Origin: Acidimicrobiia bacterium
Lineage (GTDB): Bacteria; Actinomycetota; Acidimicrobiia; Spongiisociales; UBA5794
Direction of reading: 5' to 3'
Length of the DNA stretch: 50,951 nucleotides
Assembly (NCBI GenBank): GCA_030066755.1
Contig: JASJAX010000039.1
Location: 1-50,951 of the forward strand
The position numbers and the translations under genes are program-made. Positions 16,703 to 25,254 of this stretch are shown piece after piece (positions within the stretch are counted from its first letter, which is position 1; each line of letters begins with the position of its first letter). The notes under the pieces were generated by a model that saw only the letters and a list, made by a program, of their open reading frames with translations, was not told the origin of the DNA and made no database searches.

Positions 16703-17452
16703 TCACGCGAGATCCCTGCGTTTGAGGAGGAGCGTGATCACGGTTGCGCTGAGTGCGAGGAAGATCAAGCCCGTCGTGAGGGCATCCGAGATGCCGCCGT
16801 CGACACCGGGAACCCCGAAGTCCTCGATCTGGCGCACACCGTCGTCCGGCACGAGGGCATAGAAGGCCGAGTAGCCGATACGCCATGGAGACGTCGACGA
16901 CAGACCGGTGACGGCAGCGACGCCGTTCTCCCAGATGAACACATACGCCAATCCGAGAAGCGTTGACCGCTCTGCGACATACCCGAGAGGCACGAAGACG
17001 GCGCTGTACACCGCAGTGGCGATTGCGGCGGCGACCACCATCGGCACGACATACCCCCAATCGTCCGCCCGGAGGCCATACATTGCGCCCATCGCAAATG
17101 CGCCACTTCCCGTCAACGCAAAGGACGCCAGGAAGGCCGAACCGAGCTTGGCCAGCGCAATCGCCCAACGGGCAATTGGGCGCAGCACGATGAACGACAG
17201 CGTCGAGTCACGACGCTCGTCGCCGAGTGCGGATGCCGACACGATGAGCGTGATGACGGGCACGACGATGATGTAGAACGTGCCGAGCCCGATGCCGAGG
17301 AACTGATCGAGCAACCGCGATGGGGACACGTTGCGCGAGCTCAGGAAGAACAGGAACGCCGGCGAAAGGGTGAGAAGCCCAAACCCGATGAGTCGTTTCG
17401 CTCCAAGGAGCTGCCGGGTCGTGTTCCGAGCGATTGCGAGCACAGCGGTCAT
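16703..17452 (-). CDS. ABC transporter permease (ABC-2 type)
   Basis: A 249-residue membrane protein with six hydrophobic segments and the ABC-2 signature region SALGDERRDSTLSFIVLRPIARWAIALAK. It is the last gene of an operon ordered ATPase, permease, ATPase, permease; its ATG overlaps the stop of the preceding ATPase by four bases (ATGA), suggesting translational coupling. It probably exports an unknown compound with that ATPase. Confidence 0.85.
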   Translation of the reverse strand: MTAVLAIARNTTRQLLGAKRLIGFGLLTLSPAFLFFLSSRNVSPSRLLDQFLGIGLGTFYIIVVPVITLIVSASALGDERRDSTLSFIVLRPIARWAIALAKLGSAFLASFALTGSGAFAMGAMYGLRADDWGYVVPMVVAAAIATAVYSAVFVPLGYVAERSTLLGLAYVFIWENGVAAVTGLSSTSPWRIGYSAFYALVPDDGVRQIEDFGVPGVDGGISDALTTGLIFLALSATVITLLLKRRDLA

Positions 17453-18402
17453 CGGCCACGCACCAGGTAGCGGAAGACGCTCTCGAGGGACTCGTCCTCG
17501 GGACGGAATCCGGTGATGCGCACTCCGAGCTCGCGGGACAGTACCGGGAGTTTTGTCCCGAGCGTTCGCAGGTCGCCCGTTTCGATGCGGAGGAGTCCAT
17601 CCTCGAACTCCACACCGTTGATCGCTTCGTCGGTCACGAGCGCCGCAGCAAGCGCACGGGGATCGGACGAGTCGACGCGTACCCGATATGGGATGTCGGT
17701 CATCGCACTTCGAATCGCAGCAACGTTTCCGGCGGCGGCGAGCTTGCCGTCGACCATTGCGATGACGCGGTTGGTCATCCGCTCCACCTCTTCGAGCACA
17801 TGGGACGACACGATCACGGTGTGGCCGGCGCGCCCGAGGTCCTGGAAGATGTTGATCAGGTGAGCCCGCTGTACTGGATCGGTGCCGTTCAACGGCTCGT
17901 CGAGTACGAGGATCTGAGGTTCGTCGATCAGCGCGGCAGCGACCTTGGCTCGCTGGCGCATACCCTTGCTGTAACCGGCAAGGGGGCGATCCGCTTCGTC
18001 CAGCAGGTCGACCCGCTGCAGTGCCTGTCGGGCGGACGTAGCGGGATCGGCGACCCCGGCGAGTTGGGCGGCGTACCGCACGTACTCCGTTGCAGTCAGA
18101 AACCCGTAGACCGCGTCTTCTTCTGGAACGAGACCCACCTTCGAGTACACGGCGACGTCGTCGCGCGGTGCGCTGCCGAGCACGGTGACCGATCCCTCCG
18201 AAGGGAGGATCAGTCCGGTGAGCATGCGGAGCATCGTGGTCTTGCCGGCTCCGTTGGGGCCGAGCAGCCCGGTGACGCCCGGACCGAACGAGCACGACAC
18301 GTCGGACACCGCAACCTTGTGGCCGAACCACTTCGAGACGCGTTCGACCACGACGGTGGCATCGTGCACATGGGCCGGGTCGGAGGATCGGTGCTCGGTC
18401 AC
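17449..18402 (-). CDS. ABC transporter ATP-binding protein
   Basis: A 317-residue ABC-2-associated ATPase. Walker A is GPNGAGKTT, the signature is YSKGMRQRAKVA, and Walker B is ILVLDEPLNG followed by a switch His in IVSSHVLEEV. The C-terminal 90 residues form the extra domain seen in drug/antibiotic exporter ATPases. GTG 18402 overlaps the stop of the upstream permease by four bases. Confidence 0.9.
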   Translation of the reverse strand: MTEHRSSDPAHVHDATVVVERVSKWFGHKVAVSDVSCSFGPGVTGLLGPNGAGKTTMLRMLTGLILPSEGSVTVLGSAPRDDVAVYSKVGLVPEEDAVYGFLTATEYVRYAAQLAGVADPATSARQALQRVDLLDEADRPLAGYSKGMRQRAKVAAALIDEPQILVLDEPLNGTDPVQRAHLINIFQDLGRAGHTVIVSSHVLEEVERMTNRVIAMVDGKLAAAGNVAAIRSAMTDIPYRVRVDSSDPRALAAALVTDEAINGVEFEDGLLRIETGDLRTLGTKLPVLSRELGVRITGFRPEDESLESVFRYLVRGR

Positions 18403-19283
18403 ATCTCTCTCCGGTATCTGCGCATGCCGAGGATGACGGTCAATCCCGCCACCACGAGGATCACCGCGAGCGACACCCACGGCTCGAATTGGGAGACGGT
18501 CGGCAGGTCACTGTTGAAGCTGCCGAAGATCCAGTCTCGGACCACGTGGGGGTGCTGCAGCAGCGCCAGCAGCGCGCCCCAGCGGCTGGCGGAGAAGCCG
18601 GACTCGACGAGTGCGGACGCGATCGGCACCGAGAAGAACATGATGGCGAGGTACGCCCCAGATGCGGGCGCAGTTCGCTTCGTGTAGATCGCCGGCAGCA
18701 TGGCGGGAACGCCGTAGCCGAGTACGTACACGACCGACGCTGCAAGGGATCGGGCGAAGTCGCCGAACCCGTCGATTGCTTCTGTCGGGAAGGCGCCTTC
18801 GCCGAGTGCGGCGAAGCCGATCCACATGAGCAGGTTGGGGATGACGAGGAAGGCAGCGACGACGCCGAGCAACGCGGTGGCGCGGGCGCCGATGTAGTCG
18901 CGAGCACGCAAGGGCCGGGAGCTGTAGACCGACAGCACCCCCTCCACCCGGTCCGGTACGAGCAGTTCTGGGGCCGCGAGGCCGGAGAAGATCAACAACA
19001 CCGTGCCGGCGAGGCCGAGGTATTGCTCGTAGCCCCCAAAGGGCGACTCGACGTCGGGGCTGAACTCACCGAGGAAGAAGGCGAGTCCCACGAACACGAC
19101 GGCCGGAAGTAGTGCGACGCCGAGCAGGAAGAACGGCAGGATCTTCTTGCGCGCCTTGCGGCGAAGACCGAGGACCCGACGGAGCCCGTCCTTGACGGTG
19201 GCTCGAAACGCTCCGGGGGTGCCGAGACGCTCGCCGTCGTGCGGCTTGTAGCCGAGATCGAAGACGGCGCCACGGTCGGTCAT
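18399..19283 (-). CDS. ABC transporter permease
   Basis: A 294-residue membrane protein with a cytoplasmic N-terminal stretch rich in Arg/Lys and about six membrane segments. The motif APELLVPDRVEGVLSVYSSRPLRARDYIGA matches the coupling region of ABC-2 permeases. It overlaps the upstream ATPase gene by four bases and the downstream one by four bases. Confidence 0.85.
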   Translation of the reverse strand: MTDRGAVFDLGYKPHDGERLGTPGAFRATVKDGLRRVLGLRRKARKKILPFFLLGVALLPAVVFVGLAFFLGEFSPDVESPFGGYEQYLGLAGTVLLIFSGLAAPELLVPDRVEGVLSVYSSRPLRARDYIGARATALLGVVAAFLVIPNLLMWIGFAALGEGAFPTEAIDGFGDFARSLAASVVYVLGYGVPAMLPAIYTKRTAPASGAYLAIMFFSVPIASALVESGFSASRWGALLALLQHPHVVRDWIFGSFNSDLPTVSQFEPWVSLAVILVVAGLTVILGMRRYRREM

Positions 19284-20194
19284 TCGCCACCTCCCTCGGC
19301 CCCGGCGAGGAAGAGATCCTCGAGGCTCGTCGACCGAGCGCCGAGCGACCGCATGCCGGCACCGGTATCGGCGAGAGCCGCCATCACGAGATCGAATGGA
19401 TCCTGATCTGATGCCTGGACCAGCAGTGTCGTCCCGTCCACCGACACGGTGGCGCCGCGAGCGCTGAGATCGGCGGCGATCGCATCGGGGTCGCCGATGA
19501 CGTCCACCTGGACGGTGTCGGTCTCGACGAGACCGGTCATCGGGCCGTTGCGCAGGACCTTTCCCCCGTCGAGCATGACGACCCAGTCGCAGGTGCGTTC
19601 GATGTCCGTGAGCACGTGTGATGACACCAGCACGTTGATCCCGAAGCTGCCGAGTCGAGCGATCAGGTCGAGCATCTCCTCGCGTCCCTCAGGGTCGAGC
19701 CCAGCCGTTGGCTCGTCGAGGAACACGAGATCGGGGTCGTGCACGATGGCCTGGGCGAGTTTCGCCCGCTGCTTCATGCCGGTCGAGAAGTCACCGAGAT
19801 ACCGGAACCGTTCCTCATGGAGGCCAACGAGCGTGAGCACGTCGGAGCCTCGCTGACGGGCGGCCTTGGCCGGAATACCTGCCAACTCCGCTGCATAGAC
19901 CACGAAGTCCGCAGCAGTCTGCGAGAGCGGGAGGCAGGAGCCCTCGGGCATGTACCCGACCCTGGATCGAATGCCGATCGCAGATGTCCGGACGTCGTCG
20001 CCGAATACGCTGGCATCACCGACCGTGGGGTCGAGGATCCCGAGCAGGATCTTGATGAACGTGGTTTTCCCGGCCCCATTGGCACCGACGAGACCGATCC
20101 GACCTGCCGGCACCTCGAGGTCGACTCCGTGCAACGCAACGACGGATCCATACGCGTGTCCAAGACCGGTGGTGGCAATGATCGGGTCGGACAT
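19280..20194 (-). CDS. ABC transporter ATP-binding protein
   Basis: A 304-residue ATPase with Walker A GANGAGKTT, signature FSTGMKQRAKLAQ, Walker B LVFLDEPTAGLDP and switch His in VLVSSHVLTDI. It is the first gene of the four-gene exporter operon. TAACCT ends seven bases before the ATG at 20194. Confidence 0.9.
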   Translation of the reverse strand: MSDPIIATTGLGHAYGSVVALHGVDLEVPAGRIGLVGANGAGKTTFIKILLGILDPTVGDASVFGDDVRTSAIGIRSRVGYMPEGSCLPLSQTAADFVVYAAELAGIPAKAARQRGSDVLTLVGLHEERFRYLGDFSTGMKQRAKLAQAIVHDPDLVFLDEPTAGLDPEGREEMLDLIARLGSFGINVLVSSHVLTDIERTCDWVVMLDGGKVLRNGPMTGLVETDTVQVDVIGDPDAIAADLSARGATVSVDGTTLLVQASDQDPFDLVMAALADTGAGMRSLGARSTSLEDLFLAGAEGGGE

Positions 20195-20201
20195 CGGCGC
20201 G

Positions 20202-20207
20202 AGGTTA
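20202..20207 (-). promoter_or_regulatory. -10 box TAACCT for the ABC operon
   Basis: On the minus strand TAACCT ends seven bases before ATG 20194. Confidence 0.5.
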
Positions 20208-20453
20208 ACGGTCGTCCTCGGCGTTGCGACCGATGGCCCGCCGCAGACGCTGTATCTGTCGTTCAGCGCCGGGGAACTCGCGCGCCAAGATGCCGAGACC
20301 TGCCAGGGAAACGAGAATGCCCGGACCCGGCGTCACCAGCATCACGAGTCCGGCGGCAGTGACGGTGCCGCCGACGCTGCCGACGATCACCTTGCGTGCT
20401 GCATCGGAGATGCCCCGCCGGTCGTCAGAGAACGGTTCCTGGCTTGATTCCAC
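20205..20453 (-). CDS. small membrane protein, PGPGW-like
   Basis: An 82-residue protein with one or two hydrophobic segments and the motif VTPGPGILVSLAGLGILAREFPGAER, which matches the PGPGW family of putative membrane proteins of unknown function. GTG 20453 has TAGACT seven bases upstream. Confidence 0.72.
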   Translation of the reverse strand: MESSQEPFSDDRRGISDAARKVIVGSVGGTVTAAGLVMLVTPGPGILVSLAGLGILAREFPGAERQIQRLRRAIGRNAEDDR

Positions 20454-20460
20454 GTGACAG

Positions 20461-20466
20461 AGTCTA
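20461..20466 (-). promoter_or_regulatory. -10 box TAGACT for the PGPGW gene
   Basis: On the minus strand TAGACT ends seven bases before GTG 20453. Confidence 0.45.
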
Positions 20467-20495
20467 CGGACGTACACGCGATACGGGGCCGGAGG

Positions 20496-21407
20496 TCACT
20501 CGCCGTAGATCGGGGACGGTGCCGGTCTGCGGCGTTCAGACCGATCGGTCAGGACGACGCCAACGAGGATCAACAGACCGCCGCCGATGATCCCTGCCTG
20601 GATCTGCTCGTCGATCAGCACGACCCCGGCGATGAGCGCGACCAACGGCACCACATAGCCGACGAGCGACGCCTTCGTCGATGTCACGTGGGTGAGCAGC
20701 CAGTAGAACAGGAGGAACGGCAGCACACTCCCGAGGATCGTGAGGTACAGGATCAACAGCCATCCCCACGTGCTGATGGCGGAGGGCCACCCCTCAGCGA
20801 TCAGCATGGCGCCTCCGACGACGACGATGCCGACCATGAACTGCATCCAGGTCAGTTCGATGGGGTCGAAGGTCTCTGCGTGACGTTTGGCGTAGACGCT
20901 CGAGTAGGCGATCGACGCAACCGCGCCCAGCGACAGCATCGCCGCCAGGAATGGTTCGCCGCCCTCGGCCAGGCCGCTGTCACCGCTGGCGAGCAGGAAG
21001 ACAACGCCGAAGAACGCGACGAGCAGCCCGATGACCTTGGCGGCGTGCAGCTTCTCGTCGGGGAGCATCACGTGCGCCACAGCGGCGGTCCCGAGCGGAA
21101 TCAGCGCAACCAGCATGCCGACGAACCCTGCCGAGGCGTACTGGTAGGCCAACGTGAAGAGCAGGAACGGGAGTGAGAGCTGGAATACGCCGGCAACGAA
21201 TCCGAGTCGCAGCGAGTCGCGGTCGCGGCTGATCGGAGTCTTACGGATGCGAAGGACCGCGTAGAGCAGGACTGCGGCGATGACGGCTCGGATCGCCACC
21301 ATGGCGATCGGCGGCACGCCGTCGTTGAGTGCCGCCCTGGTGGCAACTCCGGTGGTTCCCCAGGCGAGTGCCGCGACCACGATGGCCGACCAGATCCGAA
21401 GCTGCAT
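20496..21407 (-). CDS. EamA (DMT) family transporter
   Basis: A 303-residue ten-helix transporter made of two EamA repeats; the first opens WSAIVVAALAWGTTGVATRAAL and the second is seen around SIAYSSVYAKR through FLLFYWLLTHVTSTKASLVGYVVPLVA. Family members export or import metabolites such as amino acids; the substrate is unknown. ATG 21407 has TACCAT seven bases upstream. It is divergent from the DUF3291 gene. Confidence 0.88.
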   Translation of the reverse strand: MQLRIWSAIVVAALAWGTTGVATRAALNDGVPPIAMVAIRAVIAAVLLYAVLRIRKTPISRDRDSLRLGFVAGVFQLSLPFLLFTLAYQYASAGFVGMLVALIPLGTAAVAHVMLPDEKLHAAKVIGLLVAFFGVVFLLASGDSGLAEGGEPFLAAMLSLGAVASIAYSSVYAKRHAETFDPIELTWMQFMVGIVVVGGAMLIAEGWPSAISTWGWLLILYLTILGSVLPFLLFYWLLTHVTSTKASLVGYVVPLVALIAGVVLIDEQIQAGIIGGGLLILVGVVLTDRSERRRPAPSPIYGE

Positions 21408-21414
21408 GGTGACG

Positions 21415-21420
21415 ATGGTA
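21415..21420 (-). promoter_or_regulatory. -10 box TACCAT for the EamA gene
   Basis: On the minus strand TACCAT ends seven bases before ATG 21407. Confidence 0.5.
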
Positions 21421-21493
21421 GATGGGCCCGAGACCTGCCTCTTCCGCCGGACGAACCGAGCTACCCGGTTTCGCCCAGGTTCGCTCGAATCGG

Positions 21494-21499
21494 TATCTT
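21494..21499 (+). promoter_or_regulatory. -10 box TATCTT for the DUF3291 gene
   Basis: TATCTT ends six bases before ATG 21506. Confidence 0.55.
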
Positions 21500-21505
21500 C
21501 TCGCC

Positions 21506-21958
21506 ATGTCCGAATGGCAGCTCGCCCAGCTGAACATCGCCCGAACCGTGGCACCGCTCGATCACCCGTCGATGTCGGACTTCGTGCAGCTCCTCGAGCC
21601 GGTGAACGCTGCCGCCGACCACAGTCCTGGCTTCGTCTGGCGACTCCAGACGGAAGAGGGCAATGCCACGACGATCCGCGCCTTCGAGGACGAGCACCTG
21701 TTGGTCAATCTCTCCGTCTGGGAGTCGATCGAGGCGCTCCATGCGTTCACCTACAGGGGTGACCACCTCGGGCCGCTCCAACGACGCCGCGAGTGGTTTG
21801 AGCCAACGCCCGGTCCGACGACCGTCCTGTGGTGGATCGAACGGGACCGCCTCCCGACGCTTGCTGAGGCCAAGGCTCGGTTCGATCTCCTCATCGAACA
21901 GGGGCCGACACAAGAAGCGTTCACCTTCCGAACACCGTTCCCGCCACCGGAGGAGTGA
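21506..21958 (+). CDS. DUF3291 domain protein
   Basis: A 150-residue protein matching the DUF3291 pattern: QLAQLNIAR near the start, AAADHSPGFVWRLQTEEG, LVNLSVWESIEALHAF and a Trp-rich core ending VLWWI. The fold is likely a dimeric alpha/beta barrel like monooxygenase or heme-binding proteins, but function is unknown. Confidence 0.82.
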   Translation: MSEWQLAQLNIARTVAPLDHPSMSDFVQLLEPVNAAADHSPGFVWRLQTEEGNATTIRAFEDEHLLVNLSVWESIEALHAFTYRGDHLGPLQRRREWFEPTPGPTTVLWWIERDRLPTLAEAKARFDLLIEQGPTQEAFTFRTPFPPPEE

Positions 21959-21960
21959 TT

Positions 21961-21984
21961 TCGGGCCGAGCAGGCTCGGCCCGA
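21961..21984 (+). terminator. hairpin after the DUF3291 gene
   Basis: TCGGGCCGAG and CTCGGCCCGA make a perfect 10-base stem around CAGG, two bases after the stop codon. Probably a transcription stop, although no T-run follows. Confidence 0.6.
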
Positions 21985-22042
21985 GTTGCTCGTCGGCCCG
22001 ATGGGCCTCCTCGTATCGGTGCGTCCTCCCGGCCGCCCTCAT

Positions 22043-22098
22043 TGTGGGACGCACCGCGCATGTCGCTGCGTCCCACATGGCCGGCGCAAAGGCCGGCC
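22043..22098. other. two further hairpins in the gap before the HTH/coiled-coil gene
   Basis: A perfect 11-base stem (22043-22053 with 22067-22077, TGTGGGACGCA/TGCGTCCCACA, 13-base loop) is followed at once by a 7-base stem (22079-22085 with 22092-22098, GGCCGGC/GCCGGCC). Together with the hairpin at 21961 they fill much of a 208-base gap between converging genes. They may be terminators for the minus-strand HTH gene or a small structured RNA; I cannot tell which. Confidence 0.5.
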
Positions 22099-22166
22099 AA
22101 GAGCACAGGTTCGGGTCAGGACGGGATTGCAGTCTCGGGACGCCGGGTCTGAGACGCGAGGCAATG

Positions 22167-23042
22167 CTATCGGCGGCGGGCTCGCCAGCCTCGCCATACG
22201 TACCGCCAGAGCTTCTCGGGGGGCTCGTCTTCGCTGGACGGGGTTGTCGGTTCGGCGGGCTGCGGCGGCGGCGACTCGACGGGTGCCAGGTCGGCGCGGA
22301 GCTCGGCGAGGCGTTCCCTGAGGAACTTGGCTTCGGTCTCGGCTTTGGCGGCGCGTTCGCGGGCGTCGGCAAGCTGCTGGCCGGCTTGGTGGAGGTTGCC
22401 GAGTTGCATGAGCATGCGGTCCCAGGCGGCAATCGGGACGATCATGGTCCCGGGTGGTGCGTCCTCGTCCGCAGCCGAAGCGGCCGGTGTCGGTGTGTCG
22501 GCGTCGTCCAGATCGGATCGATCCGCCGGCTGCTCGTCGAGTTCAGGATGATCAGTCTCCACGGCTTCGAACTCGGCTCCCGTAGCGACCACCGTTTCGG
22601 TCGCCGGTTCGCCGTCGTCGCTCGGCGGAGGCACCTGATCCCGTAGATCGACGATGGTTGGCGTCGGTGCAACCTCGGGGGAATCCGGTTTCGGTGCCGG
22701 GGGTGGTTTCGGTGCCGGGGTCTCGCGCTGAGCAGGCGGTACCGGGCTGATCGAACGGCCGAGCCGCCGCGCCCGATCTTCGACGGCTGCGAGGTCGACG
22801 AATCGGCGTTCGCCGAACTCCGTCTTGCGCAGGTCCGATGGGACATGGCGTCGCCGTGCCCATTTGCGTAGCGTCTCGATCGGCAGGCCGGTCTCGAAGT
22901 GAGCCTCGCGCAATGTGACCCAGGCAGCCTTCTTGTGGAGCGAAGGATTGGCCGGATTGTCCGCAGTCGCCCGGCGACGGCGTGCCGCCGACTCGCGCAG
23001 TGCCTCGGTCTCCCAGCGGATCAGCGGATCGGGCTTCGCCAT
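22167..23042 (-). CDS. MerR-like HTH protein with coiled coil, divergent from the BMC operon
   Basis: A 291-residue protein. Residues about 40-95 look like a MerR/excisionase-type winged helix (WVTLREAHFETGLPIETLRKWARR, then a wing with GERRFVDLAAVEDRAR). A Pro/Asp/Glu-rich disordered linker runs to about residue 195. Residues about 200-250 form a coiled coil (LGNLHQAGQQLADARERAAKA...), and the end is basic and aromatic (WRYVWRGWRARRR). It could be a regulator of the adjacent microcompartment operon or an unrelated DNA-binding organiser; I do not recognise the family. TATCAT ends six bases before ATG 23042. Confidence 0.7.
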   Translation of the reverse strand: MAKPDPLIRWETEALRESAARRRRATADNPANPSLHKKAAWVTLREAHFETGLPIETLRKWARRRHVPSDLRKTEFGERRFVDLAAVEDRARRLGRSISPVPPAQRETPAPKPPPAPKPDSPEVAPTPTIVDLRDQVPPPSDDGEPATETVVATGAEFEAVETDHPELDEQPADRSDLDDADTPTPAASAADEDAPPGTMIVPIAAWDRMLMQLGNLHQAGQQLADARERAAKAETEAKFLRERLAELRADLAPVESPPPQPAEPTTPSSEDEPPEKLWRYVWRGWRARRR

Positions 23043-23048
23043 GCGCCC

Positions 23049-23054
23049 ATGATA
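23049..23054 (-). promoter_or_regulatory. -10 box TATCAT for the HTH/coiled-coil gene
   Basis: On the minus strand TATCAT ends six bases before ATG 23042, in the 74-base gap shared with the BMC operon promoter. Confidence 0.55.
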
Positions 23055-23079
23055 CGGGTGTGGCCACGTCCGCGGTCCC

Positions 23080-23085
23080 TAGGAT
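23080..23085 (+). promoter_or_regulatory. candidate -10 box TAGGAT for the BMC operon
   Basis: TAGGAT is the only good -10 match in the gap upstream of the operon. No start codon lies 6-9 bases downstream, so a leader of about 25 bases to ATG 23117 is implied. An in-frame ATG at 23084 would overlap the box. Confidence 0.4.
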
Positions 23086-23116
23086 GAGCGGACACCGAGC
23101 CATCGACCGGACCCCC

Positions 23117-23737
23117 ATGCCTCCGTCACCGCCAACGCCGCATCTCCCCTCCGAAGAGGAGGTGCGCGCCTTGGTCGCCAGGATCGTCGACACCGTCCTC
23201 GAGGATGCGGAGCCGGCCGCGGCGGTTCCGGCCGCCGACACTCCGGGTGTCGAGCCGGCACCGGAGCATCCCGCTGCCGACCAATCGATCGCCGTCGGCG
23301 CCGACCACGGAGGGTTCCCGCTCAAGGAGCGGCTCGTGTTTCGCCTCCGTGAGGCCGGCCACGAGGTGATCGACTGTGGAACCGACTCCACAGAAGCGGT
23401 CGACTATCCCGACTACGCCCATGCAGTGGCACACAAGGTGGCGAACGGCGAGGCCCGTTGGGGTGTCATTGTCGACGGCGCCGGGATCGGCTCAGCGATG
23501 GTGGCCAACAAGGTTCCCGGCGTGCGAGCTGCGCTCTGCTACGACCTTTCCACCGCACGCAACAGTCGAGAGCACAACCATGCGAATGTGCTGACCCTTG
23601 GAGCGGGATTGGTGGGCGACGGTCTAGCGTGGCAGATCGTGCAGGAGTGGCTGGCCGTCGAGTGGGGCGGTGACCGCCATGCACGACGCGTCGAGAAGAT
23701 CACCGATGTCGAACGGCGCTACCTGGCGCGGAGCTGA
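23117..23737 (+). CDS. RpiB/LacAB-family sugar-phosphate isomerase of the microcompartment
   Basis: A 206-residue protein whose residues 57-206 form an RpiB domain, expected to interconvert aldose and ketose phosphates such as ribose 5-phosphate/ribulose 5-phosphate. Family motifs: [41 protein letters not shown] and REHNHANVL, the last with the ring-opening His153. The catalytic Cys position of classical RpiB (CGTGIG or CGSGAG) is Asp120 here. The N-terminus carries an amphipathic helix ([19 protein letters not shown], residues 11-29) and a Pro/Ala linker, the design of a BMC encapsulation peptide. It is the first gene of the BMC operon, five bases before the aldolase. The start could also be ATG 23084. 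The domain is firm; the true substrate is open. Confidence 0.88.
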   Translation: MPPSPPTPHLPSEEEVRALVARIVDTVLEDAEPAAAVPAADTPGVEPAPEHPAADQSIAVGADHGGFPLKERLVFRLREAGHEVIDCGTDSTEAVDYPDYAHAVAHKVANGEARWGVIVDGAGIGSAMVANKVPGVRAALCYDLSTARNSREHNHANVLTLGAGLVGDGLAWQIVQEWLAVEWGGDRHARRVEKITDVERRYLARS

Positions 23738-23742
23738 AGGAC

Positions 23743-24576
23743 ATGGATCGAGCAGAACTCATCGAGGCAGTGACGAGAGAGGTCCTGACGGCGCTCGCCG
23801 CCGGTTACGACTTCTGTGCGTCGCCCGAACAGGTTCGGAAGGTGGTTGCCAACGGGGCGGATCGCGTCAGCTTCCACGGTGATGCAGCGGACATCCCGAT
23901 GGACCTGGCGCGGTACATCGACCACACCTTGCTCAAGCCCGATGCGACCGCCGATGACATCGACCGCCTCTGCGACGAGGCTCGAGAGTTCCGGTTCGCT
24001 TCGGTCTGCATCAACCCGACCTGGGTCAAACGAGCGGCCACCCGGCTGAAGGGCACCGATGTCGTCACGTGCACGGTCATTGGGTTCCCGTTCGGAGCGA
24101 CGCCGCCGGAGATCAAGGCGATGGAGGCGCGTCGGGCGCTGCGCGACGGGGCGCGTGAGATCGACATGGTGATCAACATCGGCGCGTTGAAGTCCGGTGC
24201 CCACGACATGGTCGGTGACGACATCATGAAGGTCGTCGATGCAGCCCACGAGGTCGGGGCCCTGTGCAAGGTGATTCTCGAAACCTCCCTGCTGACCGAC
24301 GAGGAGAAGGTCATGGCGTCGGCGTTGGCCAAGCGGGCCAAGGCGGACTTCGTGAAGACGTCGACGGGCTTCGCCGGGGGAGGGGCGACGGTGTACGACG
24401 TCGCGCTCATGCGGGAGACCGTCGGGCCGGATATGGGAGTCAAGGCGTCGGGCGGAGTTCGCACCACCGAGGACGCAGAAGACATGATTGCTGCGGGGGC
24501 GACGAGAATCGGCGCATCCGCCGGGATCCAGATCGTGAGTGGCACGGGAGGAGACACGAGTGACGAGCGGTATTGA
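23743..24576 (+). CDS. deoC: deoxyribose-phosphate aldolase of the microcompartment
   Basis: A 277-residue class I aldolase (DERA), which reversibly splits 2-deoxyribose 5-phosphate into glyceraldehyde 3-phosphate and acetaldehyde. The Schiff-base Lys is Lys205 in FVKTSTGF, the second Lys is Lys234 in VKASGG, and Asp141 lies in EIDMVINIG. The first 50 residues exceed the usual enzyme and start with a short amphipathic helix ([18 protein letters not shown]), probably an encapsulation peptide. GAAGG precedes the ATG. The gene overlaps the next one (BMC-T) by 17 bases. Confidence 0.94.
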   Translation: MDRAELIEAVTREVLTALAAGYDFCASPEQVRKVVANGADRVSFHGDAADIPMDLARYIDHTLLKPDATADDIDRLCDEAREFRFASVCINPTWVKRAATRLKGTDVVTCTVIGFPFGATPPEIKAMEARRALRDGAREIDMVINIGALKSGAHDMVGDDIMKVVDAAHEVGALCKVILETSLLTDEEKVMASALAKRAKADFVKTSTGFAGGGATVYDVALMRETVGPDMGVKASGGVRTTEDAEDMIAAGATRIGASAGIQIVSGTGGDTSDERY

Positions 24577-25192
24577 CCTACGGTCCTACGCGTTCCTGGA
24601 CAGCTTGCAACCGCAGTACGCGGCATTCCTCGGAACGGTTGCGCAGGGCTTCCTCCCATTGGCCGGGGATGCATCGTTGTGGGTTGAAGTCGCCCCTGGA
24701 ATCGAGATCAACCGGCTCACCGACATCGCGTTGAAGGCGACCAAGGTGTGGCCCGGTATGCAGATCATCGAGCGCTACTACGGCGTCCTCGAGATCCACT
24801 CACCCGAGCAAGCCGAGACCCGAGCCGCAGGGTCTGCGATCCTCGACGCCATCGAGAAGACGGAGCACGATCGGATCAAGCCGCGCATCCTCTCCAGTCA
24901 GATCATCCGCCGGCTCGACGACCACCACGCTCAGCTGATCAACCGGACTCGTCACGGACAGATGATCATCCCCGGGCAAACGCTCTACGTCCTCGAGTGT
25001 GAGCCGGCCGCCTATGCCTCCCTGGCCGCCAACGAGGCGGAGAAAGCTGCAGAGATCAATGTCCTCGAGGTCCGCAGCTTCGGATCGATGGGCCGCGTGT
25101 ACCTCGGCGGCGAGGAGCGCGACATCGATGTCGGCTGGCAGGCGGCGGTCGCCGCCCTCGAAGGGATCGACGGTAGGACCGTCACCAAGTAG
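24560..25192 (+). CDS. tandem-domain BMC shell protein (BMC-T), first copy
   Basis: A 210-residue pseudohexameric shell trimer with two BMC folds. Domain 1 covers about residues 38-100 ([22 protein letters not shown], then GVLEIHS) and domain 2 about 138-205 ([30 protein letters not shown], then [11 protein letters not shown]). A 35-residue N-terminal extension ([20 protein letters not shown]) precedes them; I recall similar extensions in BMC-T proteins that stack as double trimers with gated pores, but that subtype is inference. GTG 24560 follows GGAGGAG and overlaps deoC. Confidence 0.9.
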   Translation: MTSGIDLRSYAFLDSLQPQYAAFLGTVAQGFLPLAGDASLWVEVAPGIEINRLTDIALKATKVWPGMQIIERYYGVLEIHSPEQAETRAAGSAILDAIEKTEHDRIKPRILSSQIIRRLDDHHAQLINRTRHGQMIIPGQTLYVLECEPAAYASLAANEAEKAAEINVLEVRSFGSMGRVYLGGEERDIDVGWQAAVAALEGIDGRTVTK

Positions 25193-25254
25193 CCGTCAGC
25201 AACCAGCACAGTTCACCTACAACGATTGAGAGACCGGAGAAAGGAGCAGCTTCA
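25193..25254 (+). promoter_or_regulatory. gap inside the BMC operon with a strong ribosome binding site
   Basis: The 62-base gap before the BMC-H gene holds AAAGGAG close to the ATG, consistent with strong translation of the most abundant shell protein. TACAAC at about 25217 could be an internal -10 box, but this is weak. Confidence 0.35.

Noticed and set aside
22043-22098. Possible tRNA gene suggested by stacked stems
   Set aside because: Stem lengths and spacing do not form a cloverleaf and no TTCGA-type arm with a CCA-compatible acceptor is present.
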